A stretch of 55,703 bases of DNA from NCBI GenBank assembly GCA_910579225.1, contig CAJTTI010000024.1, positions 1-55,703 of the forward strand, written 5' to 3'. This DNA is from an uncultured Lachnospiraceae bacterium. Its GTDB lineage: Bacteria > Bacillota > Clostridia > Lachnospirales > Lachnospiraceae. The stretch's first letter is position 1. The number at the start of each line of letters is the position of its first letter. The position numbers were made by a program, and so were the translations under genes. This document shows positions 1 to 8,676 of this stretch, one piece after another. The notes below the pieces were generated by a model that did no database searches, had not been told where the DNA came from, and was given only the letters and a program-made list of their open reading frames with translations.

Positions 1-1
1 G

Positions 2-412
2 GTAGATCAACGTCTGGATGGCCTGGATCGGCACTTGGAAGAGGTGGATCAACGTCTGGATGGCCTGGATCAGCACTTGAGTGAGGTAGATCAGCGCCTC
101 GATGCAGTAAATCAACGTCTGGATGCTGTAGATAAGAATCAGGATACTATGAATCAACGTCTGGATGCTGTAGATAAGAATCAGGATACTATGAATCAAC
201 GTCTGGATGCTGTAGATAAGAATCAGGATACTATGAATCAACATCTGAATGTGATTGAATATAAAGAAGATCGCACAGCTAAAAAGCTGAGTGATCTGCA
301 GCTGGATATCAAATTGGCAGAAAGGAATACCCAGAAGGATATTCACACATTAAGAGATGAGATGGATACAGTTATAGAATTACTGAAGATTCATAAATTC
401 GTGCAGATATAG
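2..412 (+). CDS. Coiled-coil heptad-repeat protein, C-terminal part (5' end outside window)
   Basis: The reading frame is open from the first bases of the window, so the true start lies upstream. The visible part is almost entirely coiled coil: imperfect heptads of the type VDQRLDxLDQHL, then three identical 14-residue units (NQRLDAVDKNQDTM). A charged C-terminal helix without repeats follows, and the protein ends in LLKIHKFVQI. There is no membrane segment or catalytic motif. Such proteins are usually annotated as hypothetical or, by low-complexity similarity, as SMC-like or phage tail-like; I cannot assign a function. Copy number of the 14-residue unit may vary between strains. Confidence 0.75.
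   Translation, partial: VDQRLDGLDRHLEEVDQRLDGLDQHLSEVDQRLDAVNQRLDAVDKNQDTMNQRLDAVDKNQDTMNQRLDAVDKNQDTMNQHLNVIEYKEDRTAKKLSDLQLDIKLAERNTQKDIHTLRDEMDTVIELLKIHKFVQI
110..235 (+). repeat. Three tandem 42-bp in-frame repeats
   Basis: Three identical 42-bp units run from 110-151, 152-193 and 194-235. Each encodes 14 residues (two heptads) of the coiled coil. A diverged further half-unit follows, with cat replacing cgt. Exact DNA identity rather than just protein identity points to recent slippage or recombinational expansion. Confidence 0.9.
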
Positions 413-437
413 TCTGGTTTCTCTCATGAAAACCAGA
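413..437. terminator. Possible weak hairpin terminator
   Basis: TCTGGTTT (413-420) pairs with AAACCAGA (430-437) directly after the stop codon of the repeat protein. There is no T-run on either side, so this is at best a weak or Rho-assisted terminator. It lies between two converging genes. Confidence 0.3.
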
Positions 438-487
438 TGAGTTGTTGCGTATAGTTGAAAAACTACATCTGGAGGCGGACATGGGAA

Positions 488-2071
488 TTAAGGCGCCTCT
501 CCTTTTAGTGGGGGCATCTCACTTAATTTTACAACCACTGCTCCGTTAATCATATCTACAGACCCTTTTTGTGGCCATAAAGGCATATTGTCAAATTCTT
601 TACTGTCTATCACAGTTTTATATTCTTCTTTTGTCAGATCCCCGGCTTCAATTCCATAATAATTACGCAAATACTGGATGCGACAGCTCAATATTCCGTT
701 CCAGTCTTCCCAGTAGGCGATGTTTGATGGAAGGGCAATAGCGTAATCATAGATACCAATTTTTTCTCGTGCAGTGGAATCACTGGGAAAGCCGGCAAAG
801 ATGATCGTTGTCTCATTCGGCATATATTCCGGCAGTTCGTAAATATCATCTATGATCCGGTCGGTCTGTTTTTCAATAATCCGGTAAGATATTCTAAAGC
901 ATTCAAATGTGGCATTGGCAGATAAGACATAGCTGGATACCAGTGCAAAGACACATAAGCAAAGGATCCATTCGGTTATGGTTCTCAGATTTTTAAAGTC
1001 GGTCATTTCTAATAAGGCGAAAAGGAATGGAACAACCAGTACGTAATGATAACGCATAAGAAATACAATATCATTATAGGGAATGAAAATTCCGATCACA
1101 TTGGCAGCAGCAGGGATGCTGATGATGCAGAGAAGGACGATTCCTGCTTTTGCATATTCCTGTTTCCTGCACAGACGAATCAGAAGAAAAAACAACAGAA
1201 GGAATGCGCATATCCCAAGAGCCGTGTAGAAATGGTTCCGGTCAAGCATAGGATCCTTAAAATAGTCAAAAAAACGCACATATGCATTGCGGATGGATTC
1301 TTTCAGAGATGTAAAAATCAGTTTGACATCAAATGCGGCGCTCCGGTCGGATTCAAATGTATGTCGCAGGCGGATCTCCGCTTTAAATTCAATGACGTCC
1401 AGGACGCATGCAAGTGCCCCTGTAATTCCGTATTGAAAGAGTTGTATTCCTGCTTCTTTGATGGATTTGCCCTGCAGCAGATCGTAGATGGTAATCAGTA
1501 AAATTAACAGTGCTGCAGCACCCAAATAGCTTTGATAGAGTCCCAGTGAGATAGCAAGAAGCAGTATACCGGAGAGCCAGCAGATTTTTCCTTTTTTTCT
1601 TACCAGGAAGCAGTAGGAAACTGAGCCGAGAAATGCCACAACATAACAAAGTGCCATATAAGTATAAGTCAACTGCCCGATTACGACCGGAGAGGCAATC
1701 ATAAAGGCAGAGATCAGAACAAGATGAATGGTCTTGTTGATATGAAATATTTTCGTAATCAAAAAGGTGGAGATGGAAAGGAACAGGCAATAGAGCAATA
1801 CAACAATGGATGGCATTACCACATTATGTCCAATCAGCAGATTCAGATATCTGGTGGCCCATCTTCCATTGGCCAGGGCCCAGTCTTCGCTAAAATAGTA
1901 ATATTGGCCCTCAATCAGCCCGTCCGGGCATACATATCCGTCTACCATCAGTAAAAAATAAGAGAGAATGCCTGTCAAAAAAGTGACGGTTAGGATGCAT
2001 TTCATATGCTTTTTCTCTTCTTCTGAGAACTGGCAAAGAATTTTTGCTGTTATATATTCAATGGAATTCAT
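488..2071 (-). CDS. GtrII-type membrane glucosyltransferase
   Basis: Polytopic membrane protein of 527 residues with about ten hydrophobic segments and a C-terminal soluble tail of about 120 residues. The acidic loop after the first membrane segment and the motif NGRWATRYLN fit the GtrII family of O-antigen glucosyltransferases, which use undecaprenyl-phosphate glucose outside the membrane. A GtrB-like donor synthase is encoded at 4592-5551, which supports a pair; no GtrA flippase was seen. I chose the ATG at 2071 because GAGGAG lies six bases upstream. A longer frame would start at TTG 2176 without a ribosome site and would overlap the promoter. The gene is divergent from the thymidylate kinase. 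Confidence 0.75.
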   Translation of the reverse strand: MNSIEYITAKILCQFSEEEKKHMKCILTVTFLTGILSYFLLMVDGYVCPDGLIEGQYYYFSEDWALANGRWATRYLNLLIGHNVVMPSIVVLLYCLFLSISTFLITKIFHINKTIHLVLISAFMIASPVVIGQLTYTYMALCYVVAFLGSVSYCFLVRKKGKICWLSGILLLAISLGLYQSYLGAAALLILLITIYDLLQGKSIKEAGIQLFQYGITGALACVLDVIEFKAEIRLRHTFESDRSAAFDVKLIFTSLKESIRNAYVRFFDYFKDPMLDRNHFYTALGICAFLLLFFLLIRLCRKQEYAKAGIVLLCIISIPAAANVIGIFIPYNDIVFLMRYHYVLVVPFLFALLEMTDFKNLRTITEWILCLCVFALVSSYVLSANATFECFRISYRIIEKQTDRIIDDIYELPEYMPNETTIIFAGFPSDSTAREKIGIYDYAIALPSNIAYWEDWNGILSCRIQYLRNYYGIEAGDLTKEEYKTVIDSKEFDNMPLWPQKGSVDMINGAVVVKLSEMPPLKGEAP

Positions 2072-2148
2072 ATAATACTCCTCTGGATCACAATTGTTTT
2101 CCACACCTGCGCCAAAAGTACTTTCGTTAAATATATAAAAAGGCGCAG

Positions 2149-2176
2149 ATAATAAAACAGATGTTTTACGTTTCAA
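2149..2176 (-). promoter_or_regulatory. Promoter of the GtrII-type gene
   Basis: Read on the minus strand: TTGAAA (2171-2176), 16-bp spacer, TATTAT (2149-2154). The leader that follows contains a 6-bp inverted repeat, TGCGCC (2108-2113) with GGCGCA (2142-2147), which could form a stem upstream of the ribosome site. Confidence 0.45.
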
Positions 2177-2198
2177 CTGGAAATTATATCAGCAATTA

Positions 2199-2207
2199 TG
2201 CTATAAT
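2199..2207 (+). promoter_or_regulatory. Extended -10 promoter of tmk
   Basis: TGC followed by a perfect TATAAT (2202-2207) forms an extended -10 element. No good -35 box was found at 17 bp. It is about 94 bp upstream of the tmk start and divergent from the GtrII promoter. Confidence 0.4.
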
Positions 2208-2300
2208 GCAAGAGAAGACAAAGGATCAATGGTATGATCTTGGCAAACAAACTGCAGCTTCAAAAAACGATTTCAATAAAACTAGGGAGACTTAAAATAT

Positions 2301-2954
2301 ATGGAGAAGGTATGTAAGGAAAGGGAACATTTAAAACGAGGAAATTTTTTTGCATTTGAAGGTATTGACGGAAGCGGTAAAAGTACGCAGGTTAGAATGC
2401 TGGCTGAGCGGTTGAAGCAAAGAGGAATCTGTTGTTACGCTACGATGGAACCTACAGACTCGCCCATCGGTTCCTTGATTCATCAGATCATGACAGGGAG
2501 AATCAAGACAGATAACCGGGTCATTGCAGGGCTGTTCGCTGCAGACCGGCTGGACCATTTGTTAAATGAAGTGGACGGGATTCTGAACAGAATCAATGAA
2601 GGGACTGCAGTCATAACAGACCGGTATTATTTTTCCTCTTATGCTTACCATAGTGTGGATATGTCCATGGAATGGGTAATCAAAGCCAATGAACAGAGCA
2701 GCGCAATCTTAAGACCGACTGTCAACATATTTATTGATGTGACACCGGAAGTTGCGATGGAAAGAATTGCCCGGAACCGGTTCCATCAGGAGCTGTTTGA
2801 GAAAAAATCCCGACTGGTGAAAGTCAGGGAGAATTATATGAAGGCGTTCCGGTTGCTGGAGAAGGAGGAAAAGGTTGTTATCATTGATGGAAATCAATCA
2901 CAGGAACAAATTGCTGATGAAATATGGAAAATTGTGAAGGAATACTTTGAATAA
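2301..2954 (+). CDS. tmk: Thymidylate kinase (dTMP kinase)
   Basis: A 217-residue P-loop kinase converting dTMP to dTDP with ATP. The Walker A motif GIDGSGKST is at residues 21-29, the DRY motif (TDRYYFSSYAY) near residue 107, and an arginine-rich lid around residue 155 (RIARNRFHQELFEKKSR). The start has AGGGAG upstream. It lies between genes for dTDP-sugar enzymes and a glucosyltransferase rather than beside holB as tmk often does, so it may be a second copy supporting dTDP-sugar synthesis; that is inference. It ends convergent with fdtA. Confidence 0.88.
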   Translation: MEKVCKEREHLKRGNFFAFEGIDGSGKSTQVRMLAERLKQRGICCYATMEPTDSPIGSLIHQIMTGRIKTDNRVIAGLFAADRLDHLLNEVDGILNRINEGTAVITDRYYFSSYAYHSVDMSMEWVIKANEQSSAILRPTVNIFIDVTPEVAMERIARNRFHQELFEKKSRLVKVRENYMKAFRLLEKEEKVVIIDGNQSQEQIADEIWKIVKEYFE

Positions 2955-2985
2955 CCGGTAAAATTTTCTGGAACATTTTTAAAGA

Positions 2986-3018
2986 AGGCTGTCTCCGAAT
3001 CATACATTCGGGGCAGCC
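2986..3018 (-). terminator. Terminator of the fdtA operon
   Basis: AGGCTGtCTCCGAAT (2986-3000) pairs with ATTCGGGGCAGCCT (3005-3018) with one bulge. On the minus strand it is followed by a T-rich stretch (plus-strand 2970-2985). The stem covers the last codons and stop of fdtA. The plus strand is also T-rich beyond it, so it may also end tmk transcription. Confidence 0.6.
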
Positions 3019-3422
3019 TCGTTCATTTCTTTCAGATATTCTTCAAAATCCCGGATATACTCTTTTGCGTCATAATAGGTACTTGCCAGGACCAGAAGAA
3101 CGGAATCGGCGGAAAAATCATACATATCTTTCCAGATCATCCGGGGGATATAGACACCCATCATGGGTTTGTTCAGTTCAACAATAAATTCTTCGGTTCC
3201 GTCTGTAATACGAACTTTGCTTTCGCCGGCCACATTGATCAGGACAAATTCGGATTCCCGGTTTGCATGCTGTCCTCGGACAACTGTATCGTCGGAACCG
3301 TAGATATAGAAAACCCGTTTAATTGGTATGGGGATATTCCGTTTTCCTTCAAGGACTACCAGTTTTCCGCGTTCGTCGCCCAGATCGCTGAACTGCAGTA
3401 TGGGACATCTGTCTTTTAACAT
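3000..3422 (-). CDS. fdtA: FdtA/QdtA-like dTDP-4-keto-6-deoxyhexose isomerase (WxcM-like cupin)
   Basis: A 140-residue single-domain cupin. It begins LKDRCPILQFSDLGDERGKL, as this family does, carries the core motif RGQHANRESEF (most relatives have RGxHAH-), and ends with YDAKEYIRDFEEYL. The family converts dTDP-4-keto-6-deoxyglucose to the 3-keto isomer for 3-amination. I start at ATG 3422, which has GAGGAAG seven bases upstream, not at ATG 3449. The FdtB-like aminotransferase gene lies just upstream. Replacement of the second histidine by asparagine in the core motif is a visible deviation. RmlA and RmlB, needed for the substrate, are not in the window. Confidence 0.85.
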   Translation of the reverse strand: MLKDRCPILQFSDLGDERGKLVVLEGKRNIPIPIKRVFYIYGSDDTVVRGQHANRESEFVLINVAGESKVRITDGTEEFIVELNKPMMGVYIPRMIWKDMYDFSADSVLLVLASTYYDAKEYIRDFEEYLKEMNEAAPNV

Positions 3423-3465
3423 GTAATACTTCCTCTTTTCTTGTTTCATTTACAACTGCAGGACC

Positions 3466-4560
3466 TTATGTAAAACCATTCACTGCCTGAATCACAGTAT
3501 CCTGTTCCTCCCTGGTCATTCCATTATATATAGGAAGGGAAAGCACCGTGTCCGCCAGGTGTTCGGTGATCGGGAGATCTCCCTTTTGATATCCAAGATA
3601 CTGATAGGCTTCTGACAGGTGTGGAGGGATCGGGTAATGGATAATGGTTCCGATCTCTTGGTTGGAAAGTGTCTCTGCCAACCGATCCCGTTCTTCGCAG
3701 CGGACTACATATTGGTGCCATACACCGTCAGTTCCTTCAATCAGTTCTGGAAGTTTCAGGAGCGGATTTTTAATGTTCTCGGAATAATAAGTTGCGATGG
3801 CCCTGCGTTCTTCGGTGATTTCCTGTATGTGCTGAAGTCGGATCCGGAGGAGCCCCGCCTGTAGTTCATCCAGCCTTGAGTTGGCGCCTACGACTTTGTT
3901 GTAGTATCTCTTTTCACTTCCGTAGTTCCGGTACATCCGGAAGGTCTGTGCCAGAGCAGAGTCTTTTACGATGACAGCGCCTCCGTCGCCAAAAGCGCCC
4001 AGATTCTTGGAAGGATAAAAGGAAAAACAACCCACATCACCGAAGGTTCCGGTCATTTTTCCATGATACAGGGCACCGTGAGACTGGGCGCAGTCTTCTA
4101 CCAGGAAGAGATGATGCTTTCTGCACAGTTCCACTATGGGGGTCATATCACAGGGCATACCGTAGAGATGTACTGCCAGGATGGCTTTGGTTCGACTGGT
4201 GATTTTCTCCTCAATTCGGCTGACATCCATACCAAAATGTTCGTCCGGTTCCACGAATATGGGAATGGCGTTGTTGATGGTAATTCCCATGACGCTTGCG
4301 ATGTAGGTATTGCCCTGTACAATGACTTCGTCTCCGGCGCCAATACCCAGAACCCGGAATGCAAGCCAAAGAGCGTCCAGTCCGCTGGCCAGACCGACAC
4401 AGTCTTCTGCTCCTGAAAATGCCGCGAATTCTTTTTCAAATGCTGCCACTTCTTTTCCAAGAACATACCAGCCGGAGCGAAGTACATCAATGGCTTTCTG
4501 CTCAAATTCCTGCTGATATTTGTAGAATCCCCGGTCCATCCGGTTTGGCATGATCTTCAT
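3466..4560 (-). CDS. DegT/DnrJ/EryC1 sugar aminotransferase, FdtB-like
   Basis: 364 residues, normal for PLP-dependent nucleotide-sugar aminotransferases. The PLP lysine is K185 in FYPSKNLGAFGDGG, with EDCAQSHGA before it and NSRLDELQAG after it. Together with the downstream FdtA-like isomerase it should transfer an amino group to C3 of dTDP-3-keto-6-deoxyhexose, giving a Fuc3N- or Qui3N-type sugar. An N-acetyltransferase of the FdtC type is not adjacent. Second gene of a three-gene minus operon: 31 bp separate it from the glycosyltransferase and 43 bp from fdtA. Confidence 0.85.
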   Translation of the reverse strand: MKIMPNRMDRGFYKYQQEFEQKAIDVLRSGWYVLGKEVAAFEKEFAAFSGAEDCVGLASGLDALWLAFRVLGIGAGDEVIVQGNTYIASVMGITINNAIPIFVEPDEHFGMDVSRIEEKITSRTKAILAVHLYGMPCDMTPIVELCRKHHLFLVEDCAQSHGALYHGKMTGTFGDVGCFSFYPSKNLGAFGDGGAVIVKDSALAQTFRMYRNYGSEKRYYNKVVGANSRLDELQAGLLRIRLQHIQEITEERRAIATYYSENIKNPLLKLPELIEGTDGVWHQYVVRCEERDRLAETLSNQEIGTIIHYPIPPHLSEAYQYLGYQKGDLPITEHLADTVLSLPIYNGMTREEQDTVIQAVNGFT

Positions 4561-4591
4561 ATTGTTCTGTTCTCCATCTCAATTTTTATCC

Positions 4592-5551
4592 TTATTTCTG
4601 TTCTTCATGAAAGCTTTGGCTGCCGGCTACAGATTGCTGTATGGTGTCAATCAGAAACGGCGGACGGTTGCGGGAAGCGTCCAGGGCGCGCCATATATAT
4701 TCTCCCAATACGCCCAGCATTAACAGGATCAGCCCTGTGGAAAATAGAAGCACAGCCATCAGGGAAGTCCAGCCGATAACATCTTCACCCACAATCAGTT
4801 TGCTGGATATAATGTAGATGCCCATGACAAATGCGGTCAAAGATACTATTCCGCCCAGAATGGTCATGAAGCGGATGGGAAAGTAGGAAAAACTCATCAT
4901 GGAATCAAAGATCAGCTTGATCTTCTTGCTCATGGTCCAGCGGGACTGGCCGACTTCCCGCGCCTTTCTGTGAAAATAGACTTTGTCCGTCTGAAATCCC
5001 ATCCACAGTACCTGAAGAGACAGAGAAGAATTCTTTTCGTCTAGCATCAGCAATACGTCAATGGCTTTGCGGTCCAGCAGGTAACAGTCAAACCCACCCC
5101 TGGGCATGGTGGGCATGATAAATTTGCGCACGATGACATAATACAAATTAGCAAACCATTTGTAGAGTCCGTTGTCGTCCCGTTCTTCCCGGACGGCCAG
5201 AACCACTTTGTTTCCTTGTTTCCAGCTTTCATAAAGCCTCAGGATCAGTTCCGAATCTTCCTGCAGGTCTGCCTGTTTGGTGACGGCGCAGTCTCCGCTG
5301 CAGCAGGAGAGGCCGGCCAAAAGTGCTGCATGTTCACCGAAATTCCTGGACAGGCGGACCAGAACTACATGGTCGTCCAGCGCTTTGATCTCCTGCATGA
5401 TATCCCAGGAGTTATCACCGGAGCCGTCGTCCACGAAGACGAGCTCATAATCGCCCAGTTGTCCCAGTATCTTATCTTTCATATCCTGATATAGTAGCAT
5501 CAATGTGTCTGCGCTGTAATAAACAGGAACAATTATCGATATCTTACTCAT
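4592..5551 (-). CDS. GT2 glycosyltransferase, GtrB/DPM1-like (polyprenyl-phosphate sugar synthase)
   Basis: 319 residues: an N-terminal GT-A domain (ISIIVPVYYSADTL; VFVDDGSGDNS; the DLQEDSE metal site; LSRNFGEHAALLAG) and two C-terminal membrane helices near residues 230-255 and 265-290. This is the layout of GtrB/YfdH/DPM1 enzymes that transfer a sugar to undecaprenyl phosphate. It is the likely donor synthase for the GtrII-type enzyme at the window's left. The start has AGGAAAGG six bases upstream. First gene of the minus operon with the fdtB- and fdtA-like genes, so the transferred sugar could be glucose or the 3-amino sugar. Confidence 0.85.
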   Translation of the reverse strand: MSKISIIVPVYYSADTLMLLYQDMKDKILGQLGDYELVFVDDGSGDNSWDIMQEIKALDDHVVLVRLSRNFGEHAALLAGLSCCSGDCAVTKQADLQEDSELILRLYESWKQGNKVVLAVREERDDNGLYKWFANLYYVIVRKFIMPTMPRGGFDCYLLDRKAIDVLLMLDEKNSSLSLQVLWMGFQTDKVYFHRKAREVGQSRWTMSKKIKLIFDSMMSFSYFPIRFMTILGGIVSLTAFVMGIYIISSKLIVGEDVIGWTSLMAVLLFSTGLILLMLGVLGEYIWRALDASRNRPPFLIDTIQQSVAGSQSFHEEQK

Positions 5552-5588
5552 ATTGTACCTTTCCTGACATTATCAGTTTCATTCATTC

Positions 5589-5617
5589 AGTTTACACTAA
5601 AATATATTCGGAAGCAA
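5589..5617 (-). promoter_or_regulatory. Possible promoter of the GtrB-fdtB-fdtA operon
   Basis: Minus strand: TTGCTT (5612-5617), 17-bp spacer, TAAACT (5589-5594). The match is moderate, but spacing and position, about 40 bp from the start codon, are right. Confidence 0.3.
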
Positions 5618-5699
5618 CCCGTTTTATCAGAAAAACCTGGTAAACAGAAACAAAAGCCATGCATGATTCATGATTTTCCGCACAGAATAAAATCGAAGG

Positions 5700-5728
5700 A
5701 TGACAAGCAGTTGAAAATAGATTATAAT
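5700..5728 (+). promoter_or_regulatory. Main promoter of block 1
   Basis: ATGACA (5700-5705), 17-bp spacer, perfect TATAAT (5723-5728), followed by AAAAAGGAG and the ATG at 5767. The genes from 5767 to 18260 run on one strand with small gaps or overlaps, so this promoter may drive all of them. Confidence 0.6.
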
Positions 5729-5766
5729 ACTGCACAGATGGATGAAAATGTAAAAAGGAGAATTTC

Positions 5767-7455
5767 ATGGAACAAAAGAAGAAAAATCTGATGTGGGCGA
5801 TTTTGTGTCCGCTGATCTATATGACAGTTTTGTGGAACCTTGTGCCCTTTGTCTATGGAATCGTTGATGACCGTACGATGATGGAAGTGGTGTCCGGCCA
5901 GTATCTTGGGACGCCGGATGCACATACGATTTTTATTGGATACTTGTATTCAAGTTTACTGGCTGGATTGTACCGGTTGGCACCTGGAGTAGACTGGTAT
6001 GCCCTCGGCTTTCTGACTCTTCAGGCCGGTTGCATGGGACTGATGATATATCGGGTGCTGGACGGTCAGGAGAATCGCTGGAAAAGGGTTTGGAATGGGG
6101 CTTTTGTGTTGCTCCTTTGTGTACTTCTGGGGCTCCGGACGGTTGCACAGCTTACGTTTACGACGACGGCTGCAGTGCTGGCGGTTACGGTACTATTCTG
6201 GTATCTGACTTCGAAAAACTTCCGGATATGGGAGCTGACAGTTTTGTTTTTTCTGTGTTTTCTGACTGCTGAGGCGCGGTTCCCTGTATATTGCATGGTT
6301 CTTCCGGCGTGTGCAGTGCTCTGGCTTTTTCGGTTTTGGGAGCAGGTAGAAAAAAAGGAATGGAACAGGAATCATCTGCTGGTTCCATTGATCGCCGGTG
6401 GAGCTATGCTTCTTCACCTGTCCGGTATGTATATGGGGTACAGGAGTGAGGGATGGAAGGCATATAATCACTACAATGATGTCTGCACGATTATTTTTGA
6501 CTATGATGATTATATGTTTCCAAGATACGAAGACGACACGGAACTTTATAATCAGGTTGGGATCCGGTCCAAGGTACGGGCCAAAAATCTGTTTTACTAT
6601 AATTATACGGCTGATGATCAGATTGACATGGAGTTTTTCGAGGACTATCTGAATCTGCGTCGGGAAATGGTGAAGGAGCGCAGAGTTCCTGCTGCAAGAC
6701 TCTGGGCAAGCATGCGCACATATGTGAAAAATGTTATCAGCGGTGTCTATGGGTATGGACACCTTCTGGCGCTGGTGGGATACGGGATCCTGATTTTTCT
6801 GTATGGATGGAAGAAGGAATGGAAGTTGTCCCTGCGGGCGGTCTGCGTGTTGGGGGCGCAGTTTGTGCTCTGGATGTATCTGATCTACAGGGGAAGAGTA
6901 CCGCTCCGGGTACAGATTTGCATGAATCTGATGCTGGTGGTGTCAGTGCTTCTGCTGTGGAGGGAATGTCTTGCCAGTCTGGAGATACCTGCAAAACTTC
7001 AAAAGGCAAGTGCAGTGGCGGTACTGGTATTGCTGGGAGTCTCTGCAGTTTTCTACACCCCGGTGATATGTCAGGAGAATCGGGAGATGGGTAAACTGAA
7101 TCAAAGCGTGGAAGAGCTGAAGGAATACTGCGCGGCTCATCCGGAGAATTTTTACTTTAATGATGTGGTTTCCATGGCTATGAGTTCCTGGAATATATAT
7201 CCATGGCTTTCAGAGCCTTATGAGATGAACTATATTTCTCTGGGAGACTGGATCAGTTTCAGTCCAGCCTGGAAGCAGAAGCTTGAACAACAGGGAATTA
7301 CCGATGTGCCAGATGCGCTGTACCATCAGGACAATGTTTATCTGATCTGTAGCTTTGATCGCGGCCTGGAATATCTGACAACCATGTATGAGAATGTGAC
7401 TTTTACGGAAGTAGATAAGGTCGCAGGGTTTGGTATCTATCAGTTGCGAATGTGA
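5767..7455 (+). CDS. Polytopic membrane protein, probable GT-C-type glycosyltransferase
   Basis: 562 residues with about ten membrane helices. After the first helix comes an acidic loop (GIVDDRTMMEVVSGQYLG), as in GT-C enzymes that use polyprenyl-linked donors, where an acidic residue in the first outer loop is catalytic. The C-terminal 120 residues are soluble. It resembles the protein at 40678-42408, which has the same loop arrangement, length and tail. AAGGAG precedes the ATG. I do not recognise the exact family; polymerase is an alternative. First gene of block 1. Confidence 0.6.
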   Translation: MEQKKKNLMWAILCPLIYMTVLWNLVPFVYGIVDDRTMMEVVSGQYLGTPDAHTIFIGYLYSSLLAGLYRLAPGVDWYALGFLTLQAGCMGLMIYRVLDGQENRWKRVWNGAFVLLLCVLLGLRTVAQLTFTTTAAVLAVTVLFWYLTSKNFRIWELTVLFFLCFLTAEARFPVYCMVLPACAVLWLFRFWEQVEKKEWNRNHLLVPLIAGGAMLLHLSGMYMGYRSEGWKAYNHYNDVCTIIFDYDDYMFPRYEDDTELYNQVGIRSKVRAKNLFYYNYTADDQIDMEFFEDYLNLRREMVKERRVPAARLWASMRTYVKNVISGVYGYGHLLALVGYGILIFLYGWKKEWKLSLRAVCVLGAQFVLWMYLIYRGRVPLRVQICMNLMLVVSVLLLWRECLASLEIPAKLQKASAVAVLVLLGVSAVFYTPVICQENREMGKLNQSVEELKEYCAAHPENFYFNDVVSMAMSSWNIYPWLSEPYEMNYISLGDWISFSPAWKQKLEQQGITDVPDALYHQDNVYLICSFDRGLEYLTTMYENVTFTEVDKVAGFGIYQLRM

Positions 7456-7530
7456 CAGAATTGCCGGGCTGAAACCGGATAATCCTTGAGATGTGCTGTT
7501 ACAGAAAGAGAAGGGAGAGGGAGCTTCAAT

Positions 7531-8673
7531 ATGCGGATGGATAAAAGATTCCTGGAAAGGTGGAAAATGTTCCTGTTTCCTGCTGTTGTAGAAGGAGCAT
7601 TGATTTATGGAACTGTCATGGAGCTGATGCCGGAACCGAGTTGGCTGTATTTTACAGGACCTTATCTGGTTTTTCTGCTTCTGGCAGGTCTTCGAATCTG
7701 CATTCAGGGGAACAACTGGAAGGAATGGCTGTTCACTGTATGTATGGGGGGTATTGCGTTATTAAGTTACCGGTTTTCCTGTGAGCGGTCAGTCCTCCTG
7801 ATTACGGCGGGTATCTGTTATACGAAAGATGTGAAGTTGGATCGATTGCTTCGATGGGATCTGTACATTCGGGTCTTTCTGGCAGTTCTGTTCCTGGTGC
7901 TTCCCATGGCGGGCGTGATTCCCAACCATATGGGGATTATGGTCGGAGGCAGACCAAGAACGTTCTTTGGCTGGAATCATCCAAACAGTATGGGACGATG
8001 CGTGATGCTGATCTGTATGGAATGGATGTATTTTCGGCACGGACGCTTCCGGTGGTACGATTATGCGGGATTGGCTGGAATCACTATATTTTTAGACATG
8101 ACTGCTAACAGCAGAGCAGCAGAGTTTCTGATTGTTGGTATGATTGGACTGGAACTTCTAAGTATGTTGGAGAGACGGATAATGAAAACCAACTGCAGGG
8201 TATGGACCATTCTGACGGCGTCTTCGCTGACAGCTTCTATACTGCTTCCGCTTTTTTCTGTGCTTTTCTATGAACAGTGGTCGAAGATCTCATGGGCAGC
8301 ACTGGATACGATTGTAAGCAGGATGTATCTGACCTGGGACTTCCTGCAGGTTCATGGGCTTTCATTGTTTGGAAGTGCTTATATACTGGATTCCAACGAA
8401 TATCTGGATATGTTTTTTGCAAGCGTCGTTTTGTTGCGTGGTCTGGTCTTTGGACTGATTGTTATAGGACTGTCTGTTTTGGCTATCTGCTATGCCTGGA
8501 AGCGAAGGGATGAAAGATATATGCTTCTTTTGTTTGTATTCTTTGCTTATGGCATGATGGAAAGCGAATATTTCCGTATGATCTATACATTTTTCCCGGC
8601 ATTGCTGGGAATTCCGGTATTTAACCGCTGGCAGAGAGAGCGGCCTGAACCTTATGAACATATGAAAGGTTAA
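7531..8673 (+). CDS. Wzy-like O-antigen/polysaccharide polymerase
   Basis: 380 residues, polytopic. The motif FGWNHPNSMG in a loop near the middle, followed by TANSRAA, is typical of Wzy/O-antigen-ligase-like proteins that join lipid-linked repeat units outside the membrane. I chose ATG 7531, which lies nine bases after an AGGGAG; an in-frame ATG at 7486 would need 15 extra residues without hydrophobic character. Only three bases separate its stop from the next gene, a flippase, which fits a Wzx/Wzy pair. Confidence 0.65.
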   Translation: MRMDKRFLERWKMFLFPAVVEGALIYGTVMELMPEPSWLYFTGPYLVFLLLAGLRICIQGNNWKEWLFTVCMGGIALLSYRFSCERSVLLITAGICYTKDVKLDRLLRWDLYIRVFLAVLFLVLPMAGVIPNHMGIMVGGRPRTFFGWNHPNSMGRCVMLICMEWMYFRHGRFRWYDYAGLAGITIFLDMTANSRAAEFLIVGMIGLELLSMLERRIMKTNCRVWTILTASSLTASILLPLFSVLFYEQWSKISWAALDTIVSRMYLTWDFLQVHGLSLFGSAYILDSNEYLDMFFASVVLLRGLVFGLIVIGLSVLAICYAWKRRDERYMLLLFVFFAYGMMESEYFRMIYTFFPALLGIPVFNRWQRERPEPYEHMKG

Positions 8674-8676
8674 AAG

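Noticed and set aside
110..235. CRISPR or minisatellite outside a gene
   Set aside because: The 42-bp units keep the reading frame and encode heptads; they are part of a protein gene.
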